DNA of 64,000 bases from SAR202-VII-2 sp965263165 (GTDB lineage Bacteria > Chloroflexota > Dehalococcoidia > Lucifugimonadales > SAR202-VII-2). Both the position numbers and the translations under genes were made by a program. Below, piece after piece: positions 25,473 through 32,520 of the stretch; position 1 is the stretch's first letter, and every line of letters starts with the position of its first letter. The stretch covers positions 1 to 64,000 of the forward strand of contig OZ253584.1 of NCBI GenBank assembly GCA_965263165.1, given 5' to 3'. The notes beneath the pieces were generated by a model, which saw only the letters and a program-made list of their open reading frames with translations, made no database searches and was not told where the DNA came from.

Positions 25473-27434
25473 CTAGACGCCTCCTCCCACAATCTCCACC
25501 AGCAACCCTTCCGTCTCCCGCTCCAAAGCCAAGATGTCGGCTCGTATCTCCTCCAGGGGGCGCAGTGGCTGAGGCTTGTAGAAGTGGCGGGTGAAGCTGA
25601 TCTCGTAGCCTACCTTCACGCTGTCGGGCGCGTACCAGGCGTCCGGCGCGTAGGGCAGAACCTCGCGGCGGAGGAACGCTTCGATGCCGCCTTCCTCCAG
25701 AAGCGGGACCTGCTCGGTGTCACGCAGGTCGGAGTCCGGTTCGTACTCGACGACGGCTGGCTTGCCGGCGACGGTGGCAGGGAACAGCCCGCGCAGCGGG
25801 TCTGGCTCTATGCCTGCCCTATGGACCTTCGCGATGACCTGCGGCGCGGTCTCGGAGCGCTCGGCCTTCTCCTTGAGCGCCTTGATCTCCTTGGCGGTGT
25901 AGGCGCGCTCCGGGTCGATGCCCACCAGTCTCAGGGGCCGCTCCACGGTGACCTTCGAGTAGCCGAAGGCCTCGTTGGGGAATATCTTCGACTGCTCCGT
26001 TTCCTCGAAAGCCAGGAAGGCGTCGCAGATGCGCCGGATGTCCTCGTCGGATAATTCGCAGTTCTTGCTGCCGAGATTCTTGCGCAGCGGCCTGTACCAC
26101 TGGGTGGCGTCTATGAGCTGCACCTTGCCCCGGCGACGCCCCGGCTTGCGGTTGCTGAGCACCCATATGTAGGTGGCGATGCCGGTGTTGTAGAACATGT
26201 TGAGCGGCAGGGCGACGATGGCCTCCAGCCAGTCGTTCTCGATGATCCAGCGGCGGATGTTGCTCTCGCCCTGCCCGGCGTCGCCGGTGAAGAGGGAACT
26301 GCCGTTGTGGACCTCGGCGATGCGGCTGCCCATTTTGTTGTCGTGCTTCATCTTGCTTAGCATGTTGGCTAGGAACATCATCTGGCCGTCGCTGGAGCGG
26401 GTGATGAGGGAGTAGTCCGGGTTGCCGCCGTGCTCCACGACGAAGCGCGGGTCCGTGATGTCGGACTTGCCGCCCATGCGCTCCAGGTCGCTCTTCCAGC
26501 TCTTGCCGTAGGGCGGATTGGAGAGCATGAAGTCGAACTCGTGGGCATGGAAGGCATCGGCGGAGAGTGTGGAGCCATACTGTATGTTGTCCGCCTCCCC
26601 GCCTTCTCCTTTCAGGATGAGGTCGGCCTTGCTGATGGCATAGGTCTCCGGGTTGACATCCTGGCCGTACAGATGGATTGAGACCTCTGTGCCCCGCTCA
26701 TCGGCGAGCTGGGCCAGAGTCTCTTCGGCGACGGTCAGCATCCCGCCGGTGCCGCAGGCGCCGTCGTAGACAAGGTAGGTGCCGGAGCGGACCTCATCAG
26801 CGACGGGCAGGAAGGCGAGGCGAGCCATGAGCTGAACGACGTCTCGGGGCGTGAAGTGCTCCCCGGCCTCCTCGTTGTTCTCCTCGTTGAAGCGGCGTAT
26901 GAGCTCTTCGAAGACGGTGCCCATGCTGTGGTTGTCGAGGCCGTCCAGACGCACCGAGCCGTCCCCGTTCAGAATGGGCTTGGGGCTGAGGTTGATCGAG
27001 TTGTCCAGGAACTTCTCCAGCAGGAACCCTAGCGCGTCCGCTTCCACGAGGGTCGGAATTTGGTTGCGGAACTTGAACTTCTCCAAGACTTCATGGACGT
27101 TGGGCGAGAAGCCGTCCAAGTATGCCTCGAAGTCGGCCCGCAGCCGCTGAGACTGACCGCGAGAGGTCAGGTCGCGGAGGCGGAAGGGCGACGTGTTGTA
27201 GAAGGCTTCACCGGAGGCTTGGCGCAGGGCTTGGTCCTGGTTCGTTATCCCGGCGTCGTCCAACTGGGCCTTCATGCGGAGCACGGCTTCCTTCGTCGGT
27301 TCGAGAACCGCGTCCAGACGGCGGATGACCGTCATAGGCAGGATGACGTCGCGGTACTTGCCCCGGACGTAGACATCGCGCAACACGTCGTCCGCGATGC
27401 CCCATATGAAGCTGCTGATGTTTAGCGTGCTCAA
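25473..27434 (-). CDS. hsdM: Type I DNA methyltransferase subunit M
   Basis: 653-residue N6-adenine methylase. The N-terminal helical domain (about 1-170) is followed by the AdoMet-binding motif DGACGTGGML (about 248) and the catalytic NPPYG (about 310). The C-terminal about 150 residues are an added helical region ending in RPLEEIRADILALERETEGL. The start is TTG 27434. It heads the operon, yet hsdS follows only after about 4.6 kb, which is abnormal for type I systems. It also supplies methylation that protects from hsdR. Confidence 0.93.
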   Translation of the reverse strand: MSTLNISSFIWGIADDVLRDVYVRGKYRDVILPMTVIRRLDAVLEPTKEAVLRMKAQLDDAGITNQDQALRQASGEAFYNTSPFRLRDLTSRGQSQRLRADFEAYLDGFSPNVHEVLEKFKFRNQIPTLVEADALGFLLEKFLDNSINLSPKPILNGDGSVRLDGLDNHSMGTVFEELIRRFNEENNEEAGEHFTPRDVVQLMARLAFLPVADEVRSGTYLVYDGACGTGGMLTVAEETLAQLADERGTEVSIHLYGQDVNPETYAISKADLILKGEGGEADNIQYGSTLSADAFHAHEFDFMLSNPPYGKSWKSDLERMGGKSDITDPRFVVEHGGNPDYSLITRSSDGQMMFLANMLSKMKHDNKMGSRIAEVHNGSSLFTGDAGQGESNIRRWIIENDWLEAIVALPLNMFYNTGIATYIWVLSNRKPGRRRGKVQLIDATQWYRPLRKNLGSKNCELSDEDIRRICDAFLAFEETEQSKIFPNEAFGYSKVTVERPLRLVGIDPERAYTAKEIKALKEKAERSETAPQVIAKVHRAGIEPDPLRGLFPATVAGKPAVVEYEPDSDLRDTEQVPLLEEGGIEAFLRREVLPYAPDAWYAPDSVKVGYEISFTRHFYKPQPLRPLEEIRADILALERETEGLLVEIVGGGV

Positions 27435-27854
27435 GCGTCACACCCCATCATCGATGTTGGCCCATCCGTAGTCGTCGTACCGGCCCCCGCCGGTGCGCGG
27501 CTTTACGTGGACGGAGGCCCTAGCTCCCGGAAGCTGGGCGATCCAGGCTAATCCTGCATCCAGCGCTGCCTCGCGCCTCCATAGCATCGCCAAAGGTGGC
27601 AGGTTCTGGTGCAAGGGGGCCCCTTGCGACGGTGACCAACAGAGTCTACACGGCCGATCCCGTCTGGGGCCAGACCATGCAGAGGAGCATCACCCAGAGC
27701 CTGCGCGACTGCTGTGAGGGAGCCATCCGTCCGCCGACCACGCGACTGCAACCGCAACAGGGACGCGAAGAAGACGGGCATGACGGGCTTGCCGGGTGTC
27801 GTGGCGCGCACGAGGTGAGCGGGCGCGCCCCCCTCCCGTTCGAGCCAGGGGTAT
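27435..27854. other. Upstream region of the type I operon
   Basis: No supported gene for about 400 bp before the hsdM start. The operon promoter should lie here on the minus strand, but I cannot point to a clear -35/-10 pair. The right end merges into the first repeat element. Confidence 0.35.
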
Positions 27855-28925
27855 TATGGTTGATTGATGATTGATGATGTTGCTCCTCTTAAGTCCCGCA
27901 TATTATATAAGAGGGAATCGGAGTTAGACCGCCTAACCATCCCCTTACAGGGGGTTGGGTGGGTCGATGTGAGGCCAACCGATGCCGCCACTCCTCTATG
28001 ATCCGCCCGAGCTGCACGAGGACGCTGCCAGGGTAGACCCGCCCATATCCCCCATGGCCCGGCGCCATACGGCCGCCACAGGATGTGTGATCGCGGCGGG
28101 CGGCGACCCCCGCGACCGGTTCCGGTATGGTCGCCGCTACGAGGCGTATCTCCGGTGCTGGCATGAGCGGGCGGGCGCGCCGGCCTCCCGTTCATACCAG
28201 GGGCTGTTGCTGTTGTTGTAGCACCTTTGAGACCCTGCATATTATATAAGAGGGAATGGGAAATAGACCGCCAAATCATCCCCTTACAGGGGGTTGGGTG
28301 GGCGATGTGAGGCCAATGGATGCTACTCCTCATCTATGACCCGCCCGACCTGCGCGAGAACGCCGCTGGGTAGACCCGCCCATGTCCGCATGGCCCGGCG
28401 GTGTGCGGCGACCCCTGCGGCCGGTTCCGGTAGGAGCGCCGGTACGAGGCCTATCGCCGGTGCTGGAATGAGCGGGCGGGCGCGCCGGCCTCCCGTTCAT
28501 ACCAGGGGTTGATGATGATGATGATTGCTCCTCTTAAGTCCCGCATATTATATAAGAGGGAAAGGAAGCTAGACCGCCTAACCATCCCCTTACAGGGGGT
28601 TGGGGGGGTCGATGTGAGGCCAACCGATGCCACTCATCTATGACCCGCCCGACCTGCGCGAGGACGCCGCAGGATGTGATGGCGGCGGGCGGCGACCCCT
28701 GCGACCCGTTCCGGTATGGACCCCGCTACGAAGCGTATCTCCGGTGCTGGAATGAGTGGGCGGGCGCGTCGGCCGCGCCTGCCTCCCCTTCATACCAGGG
28801 GTCGATGATTATTACTACTACTACTACTGCTGCTGCTGTGAAACCCTGCATATTATATAAGAGAGAATGCCAAATAGACCGCCAAACCATCCCCTTACAG
28901 GGGGTTGGGGGGCGGTCGATGTGAG
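27855..28925 (+). repeat. Tandem array of four coding-like repeat units with triplet microsatellites
   Basis: Four head-to-tail units with periods of about 339, 306 and 305 bp, measured between copies of the core GCATATTATATAAGAGGGAA (27898, 28237, 28543 and 28848, the last with one change). Each unit holds a triplet tract (GAT/TGT, GTT, GAT, ACT then GCT), the frame VAPLK(P/S)(C/R)ILYKRE, a CCCCTTACAGGGG hairpin, and then the peptide GDPxDxFRYGxRYEAYLRCW. In units 2-3 and 3-4 the frame runs from the RYEAYL peptide through the triplets into ILYKRE. Differences between copies are largely synonymous (CTT/TTG for Leu, AAG/AAA for Lys). Confidence 0.75.
27982..28221 (+). CDS. Small repeat-unit ORF (best preserved copy)
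   Basis: 79 residues: MPPLLYDPPELHEDAARVD at the start, FRYGRRYEAYLRCWHERAG in the middle, and a poly-leucine tail encoded by the triplet tract. Other units keep the same peptide but carry stops or shifts: unit 2 has a stop inside FR-ERRYEAY, and unit 3 is shifted after LREDAAG. Family unknown. It is listed because it is the one copy with an open frame from start to triplets. Confidence 0.4.
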   Translation: MPPLLYDPPELHEDAARVDPPISPMARRHTAATGCVIAAGGDPRDRFRYGRRYEAYLRCWHERAGAPASRSYQGLLLLL

Positions 28926-28930
28926 GCCAG

Positions 28931-29165
28931 CCGCTCATCATCGGGGAGTACGGGAGCGGCAAGACCACCCTGGCCATGAAGGCGGCGCTGTCCTGCCTCC
29001 GCAAGGGCCGCGCCGTCTTCTCGAATGCGCTTGCCTCATTGGCTGGCGGCTCGACTACGAGGAGATGGACTCGGCCCTCGGCCTCATGCCCAAGCAGGCG
29101 GTCTTGCTGATCGACCAAAGCAGCGCCGCCCTGTCGTCCCGGATGGGCGCCGGCGCGTCCGGCCG
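28931..29165 (+). pseudogene. Frameshifted P-loop ATPase fragment
   Basis: The first frame reads PLIIGEYGSGKTTLAMKAAL (Walker A). At about 29025 the reading must move one frame to continue GWRLDYEEMDSALGLMPKQA and AVLLIDQSSAALSSR (Walker B-like, with Gln after Asp). It matches the N-terminal half of a phage- or plasmid-type ATPase and ends in the GGCCCTGGACG block. It is fused directly to the fourth repeat unit, so the repeats invaded or captured the gene. Confidence 0.55.
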
Positions 29166-29395
29166 CTGGCGAGCTGAGGCCCTGGACGGCCTCGAAGGAC
29201 CTCGGCGGCGCAGACCGGGGCCTTTCTCGCCTAGCAGGGCCTCGCGGGCCCTGCTAGGCGGCCTCCATACAGCCCCGTACAGCCCCGTTAGTGGCCCTGG
29301 ACGCACTGATTGTCGGGGACGGCGTGCATGAGGCCCTGGCCAGCGCCCCCGCCGCCCTGGACGCCGACGCTGGCGGCCGTCGCGGTCCAGGGCCT
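29166..29395. repeat. Second GGCCCTGGACG repeat block
   Basis: Related to 15000-15450: the words CTGAGGCCCTGGACG, GTCGGGGACGGCGTG and GAGGCCCTGGCCAGCGC recur in the same order. Also contains a GCCTAGCAGGGCC/GGCCCTGCTAGGC inverted repeat near 29230-29262. Probably relic coding sequence shared by two copies of one element. Confidence 0.5.
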
Positions 29396-29686
29396 CTAGG
29401 CCTTGATACTCGAGCCGGCCTCGGGGTCGATGGCAAAGCCGGGCTTCGGGACCATCGGGCCGCGATCCCCTTCCCTCGCCTGCCGCTTCCGCGCCCCCTG
29501 GCGCTGAGCGGCCTGACGGTCCGACTCCCGTTTCAGACCGTCGGCGCACTCGCGGCTCCAGGTCGTCACCCTCGGCGCAATCGCCAACCGTTCCCGGTGG
29601 ACCTCCCCATGACAGTGACGACGCTCCACGGCTCCCCGCCCTTCCGGGGAGTAGCCCAGCGTGGGTGACGCCGACGACGCCTGCAC
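29396..29686 (-). pseudogene. Degenerate copy 2 of the small zinc-finger protein
   Basis: Homologous to 14769-14996 over RRHCHGEVHRERLAIAPRVT and the following basic helix (KRESDRQAAQRQGARKRQARE). The first cysteine of the CxxC is now Arg and the first of the CSxxC pair is Trp (TTWSREC), so zinc binding should be lost. The frame stays open, with 15-20 extra residues at both ends. Either it is decaying or it has a zinc-independent use. Confidence 0.5.
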
Positions 29687-29741
29687 AGCGACCGCCGCGG
29701 GTCCTCGGCGATCTGAGGCCCTGGACGGCCGCTATTTCCGA

Positions 29742-29789
29742 TTCCCTCTTATATACTATGCAGGGTTTCAGAGGAGCAATCATCATCAT
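29742..29789 (-). repeat. Inverted copy of the triplet/ILYKRE element
   Basis: On the minus strand a short ATG/GAT triplet run leads into IAPLKPCIVYKRE, with the core at 29742-29761 carrying one substitution (GCATAGTATATAAGAGGGAA). Together with the array on the plus strand it brackets the 27.9-29.8 kb segment as an inverted pair. Confidence 0.65.
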
Positions 29790-29820
29790 CCCCTAGCAGG
29801 CTGATCGTGAGAGGCGGAGC

Positions 29821-30165
29821 ATGACTACGAACTGCCCCCCGACCCAGAAGAACTACCAGCAGATGCGCCAAGTGGTGCTGTCCCAGGGTTTTTGGGTAGA
29901 TGAGCGCAGCAGAGGCTGGAGGCCAACGATGCGCTGCGGTACGAGCAAGAACGGCACATCAATCCGGGGTCTGTACATGAACGAGTGGGATGGTCGCGCA
30001 TATTTCACGATGCTGCGCATCTGCCCGTTCAGGTGCAAGAGAGACCCTAACCTCTGGTGCACCCCACGCTCAGTGAATCCCAAGCATCAGGACGGTGGGA
30101 TGAAGAACTACACTCCCAAGGCAGGTCAGGAGTGCACAGCGTTGGAGCAACTCCTCGGCTGCTAG
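29821..30165 (+). CDS. Small Cys/Trp-rich protein of unknown function
   Basis: 114 residues with a GAGGCGGAG ribosome site before ATG. Seven cysteines are spread along it (NCPP, MRCG, ICPFRCKR, WCTP, ECT, GC end) with many aromatic residues. Not recognised. Base composition is less GC-rich than the neighbours, in keeping with recent transfer. Could be a zinc-binding or phage structural accessory protein. Confidence 0.5.
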   Translation: MTTNCPPTQKNYQQMRQVVLSQGFWVDERSRGWRPTMRCGTSKNGTSIRGLYMNEWDGRAYFTMLRICPFRCKRDPNLWCTPRSVNPKHQDGGMKNYTPKAGQECTALEQLLGC

Positions 30166-30925
30166 CAGGGGACTTTTGCATCAAAGCCAGGCATGGCGCA
30201 CGCGGCAACGCGCGGCGGCCGTAGCCCAACGCCACACGGAAGCCGAGGCCTAGGAAAGGGCCCTCCGCAATCCCGGCGCCGTGACTGGCTGCGGGCCGAG
30301 CGGCAGGCGCGCAAGACGCCACCGTGGGGCAGCGTCTGATGCTCGGGACGTGCCGGACGGCTGCCTGGAGGGCCGAGACCAGGAAACGGCCCCCTTGGCC
30401 CCAACCCACGCCACCGTCCCCCAGGCGCGCCGCGAAGACGGCGGCCTGGAACTACAGCGGCCCCCGGTTGGCCCCAAACGCGGCATGCAGGGCCTCGCGG
30501 AAGCCCTCAGGGGGCGACGACCCAGAATCGGCCCCCAATGGCCCCTGACGCTCTCTCAGGAGGCGCCGGCCGGGTCGTTCCGCGGCCATTGGAGTCTCAT
30601 AGGCCCGCAGAGGGCTTGCGCATGAAGTAAGCCCGTGCGACGCTGACACTATGCCGCTGAAGGACCGGACACGCGTCCAAGCATGCGCCAGGGGAGTTGG
30701 GAATGCCGGCGCCGCGACCGGTCCATGCGGCTTGATGATGGGCCGAAGAGGGAGGATGGCGCACGCCGCCGCCCGCTCCAGGGCCGGGCCGCCACCCTGC
30801 CGCCGCCGCCTTCCCGGACGCCCTGATGGTCGCTGGGCAGGCGGGGTGTCGTCGCGGCGGCCTTGTGGATATCAGGCGCCGCTCGGAGCATGCGGGAACA
30901 ACGCTGGCGCAAGAAGGGGGGACGA
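30166..30925. other. GC-rich region without supported genes
   Basis: Open frames on both strands are mutual shadows. Words such as TTGGCCCCAA, GGTTGGCCCCAAA and AATGGCCCC recur at about 75-120 bp spacing (30395, 30465, 30530), hinting at a decayed repeat. Confidence 0.35.
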
Positions 30926-31234
30926 ATGAAGAGGGGACGCATGAAACTGCTACCGGAATATGTCGCCGAGTTGGACACCAACCTACGGGGGACTGTCAAG
31001 ACGGGCCTGCAGATCCTTGAGAAGGTTGTTTGCAGTCCCGATGACCCCGGGACCGGCGAACCCAGCATCGAAGAAGCGGGGAAACGCATACGCTTGGCAG
31101 TGGAGCGGAAGGCTGGGAAGGCGGAGGACGGGGCCATCGGGGACTACCAGACAGCAGCAACCAGGGCGTGGTGGCGGGACTTTCCCGACGAACGTCGATT
31201 CCACGCCACTCTCTACGAGCGGGACAAGCGATGA
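30926..31234 (+). CDS. Small phage-like helical protein
   Basis: 102 residues from ATG 30926, with AAGAAGGGGGG five bases upstream. Mostly helical (LLPEYVAELDTNLRGTVKTG; SIEEAGKRIRLAVERKAGK), ending in a basic tail. Not recognised. It overlaps the next gene as ATGA (31231-31234), the first of three coupled genes that look like a phage or integrative-element cassette. Confidence 0.55.
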   Translation: MKRGRMKLLPEYVAELDTNLRGTVKTGLQILEKVVCSPDDPGTGEPSIEEAGKRIRLAVERKAGKAEDGAIGDYQTAATRAWWRDFPDERRFHATLYERDKR

Positions 31235-31659
31235 AGGCGAAATCCGGCCCTCCGGACAAGAAGCGCCGCCCTACTCATAGCGAGGGACTCCAGATTGCCA
31301 AGCCAATGCTGCCGGACATCCCGGACAAGGGCTCTCGGTCCACCCCGGTCTTCATCGACGCTCTCATCTACATCTATCAGGAGATGATGCGAAACCGGGA
31401 CAGGGCTATTGCAAGCCTGCTCGCCCGTTTGTGGGTGGAGGGTGTTGCCAAAGGGCGACGGCGGAAGCCCCGCAGGAACGCCTTTGAGATAGGCGTCATC
31501 ACGGTCTCTTCCAGACCAGGACCAGACGCCCGGGACCGCTTGCGCGGCATCATCACCCGGATGATCAAGCACACCACCAGGGACAGGCAGGCCGCGTACG
31601 GCGGGCACACTCCCCCGAGCGGCTCGCAAGCTGATGGCGCCACCGAGGCGGAGGCATGA
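31231..31659 (+). CDS. Unknown basic protein of the coupled cassette
   Basis: 142 residues. Very basic N-terminus (MKAKSGPPDKKRRPTHS), a helical core (FIDALIYIYQEMMRNRDRAI; SLLARLWVEGVAKGRRRKPR) and a Pro/Ser-rich tail. Probably DNA- or RNA-binding. Overlaps the previous and next genes by ATGA at both ends. No family recognised. Confidence 0.5.
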   Translation: MKAKSGPPDKKRRPTHSEGLQIAKPMLPDIPDKGSRSTPVFIDALIYIYQEMMRNRDRAIASLLARLWVEGVAKGRRRKPRRNAFEIGVITVSSRPGPDARDRLRGIITRMIKHTTRDRQAAYGGHTPPSGSQADGATEAEA

Positions 31660-32395
31660 TGAAGCCCGAACCCTCTCTTACCGTCATCAGCCTAGGCGGG
31701 GGCGTCCAGTCCTCCGTCATGGCGCTCATGGCAAACGAGGGGGAGTTTGGACGCCTCCCCGACTGCGCCATCTTCGCCGACACCCGTTGGGCGCCGCCCA
31801 GCATCTGCGAACACCTGACGTGGCCAAGAGACCGGCTGAGCTTCCCCCTGTACGTCGTGGACAACGGGCGGAGCCTTCGCGAGGACGTGAAGCCCTTACC
31901 AACCACTCAGGCTCACTCAGATACGTGGACATACCCGTCCACCTGAAGGGACGCGACGGGGAGGGCGACGGCATCGGCAGGCCCCAGTGCACCGACAACG
32001 ACAAGATCAGGCCCATCAGGCGCAGGATTCGGGAGATGTTGGAACTCAGGCCCAGGCAGCGCGTCCCAGCGGGAACCTCCGTCGAGCTGTGGCTCGGCAT
32101 CTCCACCGGCGAGGCCATACGCATCAAGACCTCCCGCGACCGGTGGGTGACGAACCGTTACCCTCTCATCGAAGCGGCGAGGTCCCGCAGCGACTGCCTG
32201 AACGGGTGGCAGGAGCGTGACGACAGGCCCTTGGAACGCTCGGCCTACGTCGCCTGCCCCTTCCAGTCCCGCCGGCGTTGGGTGGAGACCAAGCGCAGGT
32301 GGCCGGAAATGAGGCGCCACCGGGGGCAGCCGCCCTTTGCCTCCGGCCCCCAAATCGCGGTATCATGGGAGCGAAAGTTGGCCCGGCGATGCTGA
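31656..32395 (+). pseudogene. PAPS-reductase/PP-loop-like protein, frameshifted and truncated
   Basis: Phage-type phosphoadenosine-phosphosulfate-reductase-like protein. The first frame has the PP-loop VISLGGGVQSSVMALMA (ATP pyrophosphatase site) and DCAIFADTRW. At about 31893 a one-base loss after GAGGACGTGAAG breaks it. The other frame continues with ALTNHSGSLRYVDIPVHLKG, RPQCTDNDKIRPI, LWLGISTGEAIRIK, RSDCLNGW and VACPFQSRRRWVETKRRWPE. The C-terminus then ends in sequence unlike the family, just before the recombinase leader, so integration may have cut it. The intact family is linked to DNA-modification or tRNA-like chemistry in phages. Confidence 0.7.
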
Positions 32396-32459
32396 TAACA
32401 CCCCGGGCCGCGGCGCCACCTGAATGGACAGGTGATGCGAATAGATTGTACTACTCGCA

Positions 32460-32490
32460 GACCCGCTCCCGACAGGAGGCGGGTCTTTTT
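32460..32490 (+). terminator. Rho-independent terminator before the second recombinase
   Basis: GACCCGC and GCGGGTC form a stem with an inner CTCC/GGAG pairing and are followed by TTTTT (32486-32490). It lies in the leader of the recombinase gene, 30 bases before its start, so it ends transcripts of the upstream cassette or acts as an attenuator. Confidence 0.75.
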
Positions 32491-32520
32491 GATTTCAGAA
32501 GAATGCGCGAGGAGGCAATC

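Noticed and set aside
27855..28925. Possible CRISPR array or rRNA-like repeats
   Set aside because: Units are about 305-339 bp, coding-like, with no spacers or cas genes.
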